NCBI RefSeq assembly: GCF_002377905.1
Contig: NZ_DFQS01000045.1
Span: 1 to 44,538, forward strand
Source of the DNA: Psychrobacter sp. UBA3483
GTDB taxonomy: Bacteria > Pseudomonadota > Gammaproteobacteria > Pseudomonadales > Moraxellaceae
Direction of reading: 5' to 3'
Length of the DNA stretch: 44,538 nucleotides
Both the position numbers and the translations under genes were made by a program. Under the pieces are notes generated by a model. The model did no database searches. It saw nothing but the letters and a program-made list of their open reading frames with translations, and was not told the DNA's origin. Shown one piece after another: positions 16,277 through 24,674 of the stretch; position 1 is the first letter of the stretch, and the number at the start of each line of letters is the position of its first letter.

Positions 16277-16282
16277 AGTATT

Positions 16283-16357
16283 TGGAGCGGGAAAAGAGAT
16301 TCGAACTCTCGACCCCAACCTTGGCAAGGTTATGCTCTACCACTGAGCTATTCCCGC
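16283..16357 (-). tRNA. tRNA-Gly (anticodon GCC)
   Basis: On the minus strand the 75 bases start GCGGGAATAGCTCAG and end TTTCCCGCTCCA, with encoded CCA. The acceptor stem (GCGGGAA / TTTCCCGC), D loop (AGCTCAGTGGTAGAGC), anticodon arm (CCTTGCCAAGG, anticodon GCC) and T arm (GAGAGTTCGAATCTC) all fold. Its 3' end faces the integrase module, and tRNA-Gly is a common integration target, but I could not find a duplicate of its 3' end elsewhere in the window. Confidence 0.97.
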
Positions 16358-16617
16358 TAATTATCAATTAACTATCGTCAGTTGATGAAGGCGTATTATA
16401 CGCAGTTTTATTTATCTGTCAACACCTATCACGAAAAAAAGTAAAAGTTAGCAAAACAGGCATGTCATCCAGCCATAATTTTATGTTATAACAGTTTATT
16501 ATAATATGTATTCCAAAAGCTTTGTATGGAAGCAATGAGCTGGTGTGCATTTTATAAAAAACGTCATTCTTATTGATAGTCATCAATACTTATAATCTTA
16601 AGCATTAAGGATAAAAA

Positions 16618-18282
16618 ATGAGTCAACAATATACCATCGCTGATTATTTATTCGATCGTATCGCTGAAGCGGGTGCGACTGAAATCTTTGGCGTGCCCGG
16701 TGATTTTAATTTAACGTTTTTAGATAATATTATTGCGTCTGATAAATTACGCTGGGTCGGCAATACCAATGAGCTAAATGCAGGCTATGCAGCCGACGGC
16801 TATGCCCGTGAGCGTGGCTTTGCTGCTATGGTGACGACCTTTGGTGTGGGGGAGCTGTCGGCGATTAATGCCACCGCAGGCTCTTTTGCCGAGTATGCAC
16901 CCGTGCTACATGTGGTCGGTGCACCCAGTACCGCGCTGCAAGATTCGAAACGCCGGATTCACCACACCTTGGGTGATGGCGTTTTTAATCATTTTATTAA
17001 AATGGTTGAACCCGTCACTGTCGCGCGCGCTCATATCACGCCTGATAACGCGGCCTCTGAGATTGATCGCGTCATCCGCCTGATTTTGAAAAAGCATCGT
17101 CCCGGTTATTTGTTGTTATCACCCGATGTGGCAAAAACACCGATTTATCCGCCAACGACTAAGCTTGATGACAGCCAAGAAGATATCACTAGCCAAGCGG
17201 CATTGGCAGACTTCAAGCAAGCATTGATAGATTTTTTACCTAATAAAACCACCACACTGATGGCAGATTTGATGGTGCATCGTTTAGGATTACAAAATCA
17301 GCTCAAAGCATTGATCGCTGACACCGACATTCCTTATACGACGTTATCATGGGGCAAAACCTTGCTTGATGAAAACAGTGAGCGTTGGGCAGGTACTTAT
17401 GCAGGCGTGGCATCGCGGCCTGTGGTTAAAGACGCAGTAGAAAATTGCGAATGCTTAATTAAAATCGGCGTGCAATATACCGATACGACGACGGCGGGCT
17501 TTAGCCAAGATATCGATGAAAAAGTCGTGGTTGATTTGCATTATGAGCGTGCGTCTATCAGCGGTCAGAACTTTGCGCCGATTGCGCTCAAAGATGCGCT
17601 GCAAACCCTACATGAGGTAATGACTTCAGGCATCAATATCGTACCTAAGCAATTTTGCAAAGAGATGAAGCCCCATAAACAAAATGGCAAAGATGATGAG
17701 CCGATTCGCCAAGATGACTTATGGCATATCATTGCCGATGCGCTCGATGACAAAAACCTTGTGTTTTCTGACCAAGGCACGGCGTATTTTGGTATCAGTG
17801 ATGTGCGTCTGCCAGAGGGCGTGACGTCTTATGGGCAACCAATGTGGGGTTCTATCGGTTATACCTTGCCAGCGAGTTTGGGTGGTGCTATTGCGTCACC
17901 GCATAAGCGTAGTATCTTACTGATTGGTGATGGTTCGGCTTTATTAACCATTCAAGAATTAGCGGTAATGATTAAAGAGCGCATCAATCCGGTTATTGTC
18001 CTGATTAATAATGACGGCTATACCGTTGAGCGAGCGATTCATGGTGAAAATCAGCGCTATAATGATATTCCTAAGTGCGACTGGCAAATGATGCCAAAAG
18101 CCTTTGGCGCGACAGACGAGAACAGCTTAATCCTTAAAGCAGAAACCGCTGGCGAACTAAAAGCAGCGCTCGAAAAAGCCGCTGCCACCAAAGATAAGCT
18201 AGTGATGTTAGAAGTGATGACAGATAAGCATGATATCCCACCATTATTGGCTGATATCAGCGCTGCCCTTAAACCAAAATAG
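16618..18282 (+). CDS. ipdC: Thiamine-diphosphate 2-keto acid decarboxylase (indolepyruvate/phenylpyruvate decarboxylase type)
   Basis: The 554-residue enzyme follows the pyruvate/indolepyruvate decarboxylase pattern: the catalytic Glu in TNELNAGYAADGYAR (E52), the paired catalytic His in RRIHHTLGDG (H115, H116), and the ThDP/Mg motif from GDGSALLTIQEL (D438) to NNDGYTVERAIHG. IpdC and phenylpyruvate decarboxylase turn aromatic 2-keto acids into aldehydes (indole acetaldehyde for IpdC). The length fits IpdC and the NDGYTVERAIHG ending is typical, but specificity between pyruvate, indolepyruvate and phenylpyruvate cannot be read safely. An AAGGA precedes the ATG. It is monocistronic, ends in a strong terminator and has no regulator beside it. 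Confidence 0.8.
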   Translation: MSQQYTIADYLFDRIAEAGATEIFGVPGDFNLTFLDNIIASDKLRWVGNTNELNAGYAADGYARERGFAAMVTTFGVGELSAINATAGSFAEYAPVLHVVGAPSTALQDSKRRIHHTLGDGVFNHFIKMVEPVTVARAHITPDNAASEIDRVIRLILKKHRPGYLLLSPDVAKTPIYPPTTKLDDSQEDITSQAALADFKQALIDFLPNKTTTLMADLMVHRLGLQNQLKALIADTDIPYTTLSWGKTLLDENSERWAGTYAGVASRPVVKDAVENCECLIKIGVQYTDTTTAGFSQDIDEKVVVDLHYERASISGQNFAPIALKDALQTLHEVMTSGINIVPKQFCKEMKPHKQNGKDDEPIRQDDLWHIIADALDDKNLVFSDQGTAYFGISDVRLPEGVTSYGQPMWGSIGYTLPASLGGAIASPHKRSILLIGDGSALLTIQELAVMIKERINPVIVLINNDGYTVERAIHGENQRYNDIPKCDWQMMPKAFGATDENSLILKAETAGELKAALEKAAATKDKLVMLEVMTDKHDIPPLLADISAALKPK

Positions 18283-18743
18283 CCTAAGCATAAAATTGCA
18301 TTGCCATAGATTTATATCTTTTATTTGTGGAAGAGAATAATTAAGCGTTTATAAAACAAAAAAGCCCTATTTGGCATCATGCTAAGTAGGGCTTTTTTGA
18401 TGGTTAAAAGGTAGGCTATTTATCTGACTTTTAATATTCTCAGACGAAGGTTTATAGCGACGCTAAAAGCCTTTATGATTGAACGATATAAATGGGTAGT
18501 CATTGATAGTTTTTATATGAATTGCAGGCTTGCGACGCTTAACACAAACTACTGTTAGGATTCTATGTTATACAATAGAGTGGGCTTTTATAAAGTGGGT
18601 TTTTAAAATTAGACAGTTAAGAAAATTAGATTAATGCTATTTAACGTAGGGCGTTTTAACGTGCAATTTTTCGGAACCAATGCGCTAGAAAAGGCTAAAG
18701 CCACCACTCACATAATAATGATTAAAAATAGGGCTTAAAAAAG
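18283..18743. other. Intergenic region between ipdC and the antiporter gene
   Basis: Apart from the terminator at 18357-18400, the 461 bases hold no ORF with a binding site and no repeat that I can see. The last 200 bases are AT-rich and must contain the antiporter promoter; TTATACAAT near 18570 is a possible -10 region. Confidence 0.4.
18357..18400 (+). terminator. Terminator of the decarboxylase gene
   Basis: AAAAAAGCCCTA pairs with TAGGGCTTTTTT around a loop of about 18 bases; the T run follows on the plus strand, and A's on the left make it possibly bidirectional. Confidence 0.85.
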
Positions 18744-20534
18744 ATGGATACCTTAAATATCCTGTATCTCGTAGGAGCAGTTTTAATTTTTGCCAGTATC
18801 ATGGCAAGTACGTTGTCGGCGCGTTTGGGCGTTCCGTTATTATTGTTATTTTTAGTGGTCGGGATGCTTGCCGGTGAAGAAGGTATCTTGGGTATTGAGT
18901 TCTCTCAATATGGTCTTGCTAACTTTGTCGGGCAGGCGGCGCTGGCTTGTATTTTGTTAGATGGTGGACTGCGCACCTCCTTTAAATCTTTTCGAGTTGG
19001 ACTAAGACCCGCCATCACACTTGCCACGTGGGGAGTGCTGGCAACGGTCATGATACTGGGCGTCTTTGTCACGTGGCTACTCGATGTCGATTGGCGCTTT
19101 GGGCTATTGATGGCGGCTATTGTCGGTTCGACCGATGCGGCAGCGGTATTTTCATTGCTGCGTAATGGCGGGGTGAAACTTAACGATCGCGTACAAGCGA
19201 CGTTGGAGCTCGAATCTGGTGCCAACGATCCACTAGCCATTTTATTAGTCACAGGATTGATTGCGCTAAATGTCGACCCTGAGGGACAAACGGTACTGGG
19301 CTTTATAGGCTTGCTATTACAGCAGCTGAGCTTTGGCCTCGGTATGGGTTTATTATTCGGTTACTTATTGGCAAGGCTATTACCGAAGGTGCGTCTAGCA
19401 GAAGGCATGTATGCCATCTTGATATTGTCGGCGGGCTTGGCCGTCTTTGCGGCGACCAATTTAATCGGCGGTAGTGGGTTTTTGGCGGTTTATCTGGCTG
19501 GCGTGCTGATAGGCAACCATAAAGTGCGCTCAACCGAGCACGTGATGCGCGTAATGGACAGCTTTGCTTGGTTATCGCAAGCGGTCTTATTTGTGGTGCT
19601 GGGTCTATTGGTGACACCATCGAACGTCATTAACGTTTGGTATTATTCAGTCGCGATTGCCGCCTTTATGATTTTGATTGCTCGTCCTATTGCCGTTTAC
19701 AGTAGCGTGAAGCCCTTTAAGTTTAAAGACCGAGAAATCGGTTTTATTTCTTGGGTTGGTTTGCGCGGTGCCGTACCGATTACCCTTGCTATTTTACCAG
19801 TGATGGCGGGTATTGATGGCGCCTTTATGCTGTTTGATATTGCCTTTGGCGTGGTGGTTTTATCCTTGATTTTGCAAGGTACGACCATTCCCTTTATGGC
19901 GGATTTGTTTAAAGTACGTATCCCGAATAATAAAGACCCCGAAGAGAAGCATGAGGTTTGGGTATCGGACAAAGCGAGCATTACCTTATATCAGTTCCAA
20001 GTAAAGTCGGGGGCGTTTGCGATTGGTCGCCATCCGATGGGCATCTCTAACCGCGTTAATCCTGATGAAATCAGTGTGTTTGCCTTGGTGCGCGGGCAGC
20101 AGATTGTGATTGTCGACGAAGAGACTAAGCTGAAATTTGGTGATAGCGTGTGGTATGCGATGCGCGGTAATCATGCTAGCCAAATTGCGCGGATTTTTAA
20201 TGACACCACCTTAGACCGTAAAGCCATCGATGATTTTTATGGCGACTGGCTATTATCGCCGAGTGTCAAATTGGGCGACTTGCCATTTTTTACCGGTGTT
20301 ATGACCTCTGAGTCTTTGGTCGATAAGCTTAAGTCCAAACCAGAAGATAATGAAAAAAGCATGTGGGAGCAAACGGTTGCTGAATATGTCAAAGGTAGCC
20401 TAGATATGGCGCCAGTATCGGGTGATACGGTGGCGATTAATGATGAGTGGTCGCTGGTCATCAAAGAAGTTGATGATAAAGGCAAGCTTAGAACGATTGG
20501 TTTAAAACGTGAAGAGCTACCGAAAGCAGGGTAG
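18744..20534 (+). CDS. nhaP2: K+/H+ antiporter, NhaP2/CvrA type
   Basis: The 596-residue protein has about 12 membrane segments in residues 5-390, with CPA1 antiporter signatures (LLLLFLVVGMLAGEEG, ILLDGGLRTSF, AIVGSTDAAAVFSLLRNGG, LELESGANDPLAILL). A cytoplasmic TrkA-C domain (about 405-485, with FAIGRHPMGISNR and VWYAMRG) and a C-terminal CorC/HlyC-like domain follow. This domain order and length fit E. coli NhaP2/CvrA, which exports K+ for H+ under low osmolarity. AGGG lies 9 bases before the ATG. It is a single gene convergent with the LysR gene 36 bases downstream. Confidence 0.88.
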   Translation: MDTLNILYLVGAVLIFASIMASTLSARLGVPLLLLFLVVGMLAGEEGILGIEFSQYGLANFVGQAALACILLDGGLRTSFKSFRVGLRPAITLATWGVLATVMILGVFVTWLLDVDWRFGLLMAAIVGSTDAAAVFSLLRNGGVKLNDRVQATLELESGANDPLAILLVTGLIALNVDPEGQTVLGFIGLLLQQLSFGLGMGLLFGYLLARLLPKVRLAEGMYAILILSAGLAVFAATNLIGGSGFLAVYLAGVLIGNHKVRSTEHVMRVMDSFAWLSQAVLFVVLGLLVTPSNVINVWYYSVAIAAFMILIARPIAVYSSVKPFKFKDREIGFISWVGLRGAVPITLAILPVMAGIDGAFMLFDIAFGVVVLSLILQGTTIPFMADLFKVRIPNNKDPEEKHEVWVSDKASITLYQFQVKSGAFAIGRHPMGISNRVNPDEISVFALVRGQQIVIVDEETKLKFGDSVWYAMRGNHASQIARIFNDTTLDRKAIDDFYGDWLLSPSVKLGDLPFFTGVMTSESLVDKLKSKPEDNEKSMWEQTVAEYVKGSLDMAPVSGDTVAINDEWSLVIKEVDDKGKLRTIGLKREELPKAG

Positions 20535-20570
20535 CTGTTTATCGTTATTGCAAATAAATGCTTTGTTACT

Positions 20571-21470
20571 CTATAAAAGGCTCGTCATTTGCTGTAAAAA
20601 ATCAGCGACGTGCTTATGCAGATTTTCTCGATAAGCCCAATGATGCTTGACCTCGTAACTTGCCTCATTGGGCAATAGTATTTTCATCATTCCTTTTTCT
20701 TCATAACGCTTGGCCAAATCATTGGGTAAGTAGCCGACATGATGACCTGCCAAAATCAACTGTGCGGTCGCCTCCATATGGTAAGTGGTGGCGCTTAACG
20801 TTTTTGGGCGGACATGATTGATACTCAAATCAGTAATATAGCCTCGTTTTATCCATGGATAATTTTGTTCCAAATCCTCAAAGGTTAAACCGTCTGCCTC
20901 ATAAAATAGCCGATGCTCGCGTCCGCAGCAGACGACCTGTTTTTCGATAAATGCCGGCTGAAAGGTCAATAGCGGCGGGAAGCTGCCAAAATAGCCCACG
21001 CCAATATCACTTTCATTGCTAAGTAACTTATCAAGCATACTCTCAGGGCTTTGCACATCGATAGAAAAATGTATCAATGGATTATTACGATAGCTTGCTG
21101 CCAAGCACTGACGTAACGCATCATAAAAAACTGTCGGCATTTGATCGATAAGACACAGTCGAATATGACCGCCGCGTACCGAATCTAATTGCCGAATATA
21201 ATGCAGTTGATGCTGAAAGCTGGCCACCGCCTCATTAAAACTTAAACATGCTTCGTAAACCGCTGCGCCATCTTCGGTGAGCTTAAATCCTGCGCGACCA
21301 CGATGACAAAGCGTCATACCCAAACGATCTTCTAAATGGCTTAAATGACCGCTAATGACAGACGGCGTGACATTTAAGCGTGACTGCGCGGCGGTCACAC
21401 CTTGACACTCCACGATGGCCATAAAGCTCCGCAGGGTTTTGATGTCAATTTTTATCAATTCATCTAGCAT
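20571..21470 (-). CDS. LysR-family regulator of the guanidinobutyrate cluster
   Basis: The 299-residue protein has the LysR winged HTH at residues 10-70 (LRSFMAIVECQGVTAAQSRLN, VTPSVISGHLSHLEDRLG, FKLTEDGAAVYEA) and a substrate-binding effector domain (about 95-295). It is divergent from the guanidinobutyrase gene with a 244-base shared promoter region that carries a palindrome, the classic arrangement for a LysR regulator acting on its neighbour. The inducer is probably a guanidino acid or arginine catabolite; that is inference from context. Confidence 0.88.
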   Translation of the reverse strand: MLDELIKIDIKTLRSFMAIVECQGVTAAQSRLNVTPSVISGHLSHLEDRLGMTLCHRGRAGFKLTEDGAAVYEACLSFNEAVASFQHQLHYIRQLDSVRGGHIRLCLIDQMPTVFYDALRQCLAASYRNNPLIHFSIDVQSPESMLDKLLSNESDIGVGYFGSFPPLLTFQPAFIEKQVVCCGREHRLFYEADGLTFEDLEQNYPWIKRGYITDLSINHVRPKTLSATTYHMEATAQLILAGHHVGYLPNDLAKRYEEKGMMKILLPNEASYEVKHHWAYRENLHKHVADFLQQMTSLL

Positions 21471-21559
21471 CGAAAGTTATGTCCCCGTATCTATTCTCTT
21501 AACCGATTTTTTTATAAAACTTCTATAAATAACGAATAAATCAAAGTTACTACGAAAAA

Positions 21560-21577
21560 TTAGAAGTTTACTTCTAA
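21560..21577. promoter_or_regulatory. Candidate LysR operator upstream of guanidinobutyrase
   Basis: The palindrome TTAGAAG-TTTA-CTTCTAA lies about 90 bases from the regulator start and 138 bases before the guanidinobutyrase start, and the arms extend imperfectly to AAATTAGAAG / CTTCTAAATTT. It has the T-N11-A content of LysR boxes. Binding is inferred from position and symmetry. Confidence 0.55.
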
Positions 21578-21714
21578 ATTTTACCATGGTCTCGCCTCCG
21601 ATATTTAGGTATTGTCAGAGCTATAGAAAAAAGAGCATAGAAAAAAAGTAATGTAGATAAAAAGTAATATAGACAAATTGTCTGTTTTGACCAATCGATA
21701 CAAGGATGTGAGTG

Positions 21715-22683
21715 ATGAAATTTAATCAACCATTAAGCGGCAACGATATGCCAAGATTTGGCGGCTTCGCCTCTATGATGCGCCTGCCAACCCAAGCCGA
21801 TGCTGAAGGACTGGATGTAGCATTTGTTGGGGTGCCTTTAGATATTGGCGCCTCAAACCGTAGCGGTGCAAGATTGGGTCCGAGACAGATTCGCGATGAA
21901 TCACGCATGATTCGCCCTTATAACGTCGCCACTCGCGCCGCACCTTTTGAATCCTTACAAGTCGCTGACATTGGCGACGTGCCTATCAATACCTTTAACC
22001 TGTTAAAAAGCGTCGATATTATTGAGAAATTCTATACCGATAAGATTCTCAGTCATGGCGCTATTCCCTTGACATTAGGCGGTGATCATACGATTGCACT
22101 GCCTATTTTGCGTGCGCTCGCCAAAAAACATGGCCCTGTCGGTATGGTACATATCGATGCGCATGCCGATATAAATGATGAGATGTTTGGTGAAAAAATC
22201 GCCCATGGTACGCCGTTCCGCCGAGCTGTCGAAGAGAACCTCATCGATGGCAACCGTGTGGTGCAGATTGGCTTACGTGGCACAGGTTATAGCGCTGAAG
22301 AGTTTGATTGGTCAACCGAGCAAGGTTTTCGCGTCGTGCCTGCTGAAGAGTGCTGGTATAAATCACTGACACCACTCATGGCAGAAGTACGCGAAAAATT
22401 AGGCGACGGCCCTGTCTATTTAAGTTTCGATATCGATGGTATTGATCCTGCGTTTGCACCGGGTACGGGAACCGCTGAAATCGGTGGTCTGACGTCAACA
22501 CAAGGTATCGAAATCATTCGCGGTATGCGTGGCCTTGATGTGGTTGGTGGCGATTTAGTAGAAGTGTCACCGCCGTATGATCCGTTTGGTAATACCTCGG
22601 TACTAGCCGCGAACCTGCTATTTGAGATGCTATGTATCCTACCGGGCGTGCGCTATGACGATAAGGTTAAAGCCATTTATTAA
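21715..22683 (+). CDS. gbuA: Guanidinobutyrase (ureohydrolase family)
   Basis: The 322-residue enzyme has the full binuclear Mn2+ arginase/agmatinase set: GGDHTI, VHIDAHADIND, and SFDIDGIDPAFAPGTGT. From memory, blocks such as NQPLSGNDMPRFGG, VADIGDVPINTFNLL, FGEKIAHGTPFRRAVEE and LLFEMLCILPGV are closer to Pseudomonas GbuA than to SpeB. GbuA splits 4-guanidinobutyrate into 4-aminobutyrate and urea. The start is the ATG at 21715, with AAGGA about 8 bases upstream; a GTG just before it is in frame. It heads a plus-strand set with an AruI-like decarboxylase and a transporter, which supports a guanidino-acid substrate rather than agmatine. Guanidinopropionase is the alternative. Confidence 0.85.
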   Translation: MKFNQPLSGNDMPRFGGFASMMRLPTQADAEGLDVAFVGVPLDIGASNRSGARLGPRQIRDESRMIRPYNVATRAAPFESLQVADIGDVPINTFNLLKSVDIIEKFYTDKILSHGAIPLTLGGDHTIALPILRALAKKHGPVGMVHIDAHADINDEMFGEKIAHGTPFRRAVEENLIDGNRVVQIGLRGTGYSAEEFDWSTEQGFRVVPAEECWYKSLTPLMAEVREKLGDGPVYLSFDIDGIDPAFAPGTGTAEIGGLTSTQGIEIIRGMRGLDVVGGDLVEVSPPYDPFGNTSVLAANLLFEMLCILPGVRYDDKVKAIY

Positions 22684-22700
22684 GCATGACTTATAATTCC

Positions 22701-22734
22701 AAACTGTCCTTTATAAGGAATTAAAGGTCAGTTT
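22701..22734 (+). other. Strong hairpin between gbuA and the decarboxylase gene
   Basis: Two 13-base arms (22701-22713 and 22722-22734, AAACTGTCCTTTA / TAAAGGTCAGTTT) pair with one mismatch around an 8-base loop, starting 18 bases after the gbuA stop. No T run follows, so it is more likely an mRNA-stabilising, processing or attenuating structure than a simple terminator. Confidence 0.55.
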
Positions 22735-22797
22735 AGCTTGGATTTGATACTGAACGACTTATTTAATTGCGATTGAATTTTTTAGGATGATTAACTC

Positions 22798-24540
22798 ATG
22801 ACGCATTCTCTGCAAACGCCTTTTTCATTACCGAATTCCGCGCCAACTGCCTCATCTTTAACTTGCGGTGAGCTGCTTGTCCAGTGGTTAGAGTATTACA
22901 GGGTTGAGACGGTATTTGGTATTCCGGGCGTACATACGGTCGAGCTATATCGCGGCCTGCCGAGTACCAATATTCGTCACGTGACACCGCGTCACGAGCA
23001 AGGCGCAGGCTTTATGGCCGATGGTTATTACCGCGCTTCTGGTAAAGTGGGGGTTTGTTTTATCATCACTGGTCCCGGCATGACCAATATCATGACGGCG
23101 ATGGCGCAAGCCTTGGCGGATTCTATACCGATGCTGGTGATATCTAGTGTCAATAAAGTGCAGCATACCGGCAGCGGTGAAGGGCACTTGCATGAATTGC
23201 ACGACCAGCAAGGTATGGTCAGTAAGGTTGCGCTTATGAGTAAAACCGTCTGGCAACCTGAGGCGTTACCGAAAGTCATCGCCGAAGCTTTTGCGTTATT
23301 TAATGGCGCGCGTCCAGGGCCGGTGCATATCCAGCTGCCTATTGATGTGATTACCGCCGATGCCAGTCATGTCGCCAAGCCGCCTAAGCTAAATAAGCTA
23401 GACACTTCTCTCAACAGCCAATCTACTAATAATATTTTGGCGCAACTACAAGCAAACAAACCACTTCCTAACCCTGCGCAATTAGATTTGATTGTTGAAA
23501 CCTTAAAAATGGTAAAAAATCCAGTCTTGCTTTACGGTGGTGGCTGCGTGGATGTTAATCATGACGCACAAAAACTGGCAGAGCTTATCGATGCGCCGAC
23601 ATTTTTGACCATCAATGCCAAAGGGTTGTTGCCGCCTGGGCATATGCTGAGTTTGGGTAGCAATCAGTCATTGGCTGTTGGTCGCGCTGTCATTAGCGAG
23701 GCCGACTTAGTATTGGCGATTGGCACTGAGCTTGGTGAGACCGATTACGACGTTTTCTTTAATGGTGGGTTCCAAATCAATGGCACGTTGATTCGTATCG
23801 ACTGTGATGCTCAGCAATTACAGCGTCCTTTTAGAGCGGATATTGCCGTATTGTCAGATGCACAAATGGCTATCAGCGGTTTATGTACGCGCTTAGAGAA
23901 TCAACCGCTGAATCATCAAGCCGCACCGCTAGTAGTAAAGGTCAAGCAAGCATTGATAGAAGAAATGACGCCAGACTTTGCTGGTCAAAACGCGCTGTTA
24001 CAGCTGATTCGAGATGAAGTAAAAGACGTCATTTTCGTTGGCGATTCAACCCAGCCTGTCTATAGCGGCAATCTTGGTTTTGAGGCTTTGGCCACGCGCC
24101 GATGGTTTAACTCATCGACTGGCTTTGGAACCTTGGGTTATGGTTTACCCGCTGCGATTGGTGCCATGATTGGCGCAAACGCGCCCGTTGTGAGTCTGAT
24201 TGGTGATGGCGGCATTCAATTTACCATCGCAGAGTTGATCTGTGCCGCCGAGCTTGAGCTGCCATTGATTGTCTTGCTGTGGAACAACCAAGGTTACGGT
24301 GAGATTCGCCGCTATATGCAAGAGGGCGGCTTGCCATTGATTGGAGTCAATATTAAAACCCCGAACTTTGAGCCGTTAGCCGCAGGATTTGGCGCCGGTT
24401 ATCGTCGAATCACGGATAAGCAGCAGCTGCTAGACGCATTAAAAGAAGACATCAAAGGCAAACAACCAATTATTTATGAAGTTGATGAAGCCGATAAATT
24501 TCTTCTTGAAATGGGTAAGACCTTTACCTGCTTTAGCTAA
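22798..24540 (+). CDS. aruI: 2-Ketoarginine decarboxylase-like ThDP enzyme (AruI type)
   Basis: The 580-residue protein is an acetolactate-synthase-like ThDP enzyme: N-terminal pyrimidine-binding domain with VETVFGIPGVHTVELYRGLP and the catalytic Glu in PRHEQGAGFMADGY; a central domain; and a C-terminal PP domain with IGDGGIQFTIAELICAAE (about residue 469) and WNNQGYGEIRR. The FGIPGVHTVELYRGLP segment matches what I know of Pseudomonas AruI, which decarboxylates 2-ketoarginine to 4-guanidinobutyraldehyde. The start is supported by AGGATG upstream. It lies 114 bases after gbuA, with a hairpin in the gap. The partner transaminase AruH is not in the window. Specificity is inferred from similarity and context. 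Confidence 0.75.
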   Translation: MTHSLQTPFSLPNSAPTASSLTCGELLVQWLEYYRVETVFGIPGVHTVELYRGLPSTNIRHVTPRHEQGAGFMADGYYRASGKVGVCFIITGPGMTNIMTAMAQALADSIPMLVISSVNKVQHTGSGEGHLHELHDQQGMVSKVALMSKTVWQPEALPKVIAEAFALFNGARPGPVHIQLPIDVITADASHVAKPPKLNKLDTSLNSQSTNNILAQLQANKPLPNPAQLDLIVETLKMVKNPVLLYGGGCVDVNHDAQKLAELIDAPTFLTINAKGLLPPGHMLSLGSNQSLAVGRAVISEADLVLAIGTELGETDYDVFFNGGFQINGTLIRIDCDAQQLQRPFRADIAVLSDAQMAISGLCTRLENQPLNHQAAPLVVKVKQALIEEMTPDFAGQNALLQLIRDEVKDVIFVGDSTQPVYSGNLGFEALATRRWFNSSTGFGTLGYGLPAAIGAMIGANAPVVSLIGDGGIQFTIAELICAAELELPLIVLLWNNQGYGEIRRYMQEGGLPLIGVNIKTPNFEPLAAGFGAGYRRITDKQQLLDALKEDIKGKQPIIYEVDEADKFLLEMGKTFTCFS

Positions 24541-24608
24541 TATTCTAAAGCGTCATTGGTACTAAAAATAACTCATAAAACGTTATCTAACTGTTTGCTC
24601 AGTTCGCT

Positions 24609-24626
24609 CAATCTATGGATAGATTG
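24609..24626 (+). other. Short inverted repeat upstream of the YjiH-type transporter gene
   Basis: CAATCTAT-GG-ATAGATTG has perfect 8-base arms with a 2-base centre and lies about 50 bases before the next start codon. It could be a weak hairpin or an operator; there is no T run. Confidence 0.35.
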
Positions 24627-24674
24627 GGCAGCCAAAGAAAAAATTGGCGCTCGTCGCCTATCAAGGAGGATTAA

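Larger units (their letters stand above)
15807..16282. other. Non-coding att-region candidate of the element
   Basis: The 476 bases between the repressor and tRNA-Gly contain several repeats but no gene. TAGGTTGTAGTCA occurs twice (at about 15900 and 16083). GGTTCAAAAA (16013-16022) / TTTTTGAACC (16064-16073) form an inverted repeat. GGGCAC occurs three times with 11-base spacing (16121, 16132, 16143). Short repeats of this kind are typical of integrase arm and excisionase binding sites. No second copy of the tRNA 3' end was found in the window, so the core attachment site is not proven. Confidence 0.45.
3037..16283. mobile_element. Integrative-element-like block next to tRNA-Gly
   Basis: The right part (13269-16283) has integrase, excisionase-like and XRE genes, repeats suggestive of att arms, and tRNA-Gly. 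The left limit of the recognisable block is the truncated copy of the integrase-operon end at 3037-3375. Genes between are accessory (WG, PP2C, WYL, DUF1810, FtsZ-C-like, DUF262). The true left attachment site was not identified, so the element may extend further left or be a composite of two insertions. Confidence 0.45.

Noticed and set aside
16283..16357. tRNA-Gly 3' end as proven integration core
   Set aside because: I looked for a second copy of the tRNA 3' sequence to the left and found none in the window, so the claim is kept as a hypothesis only.
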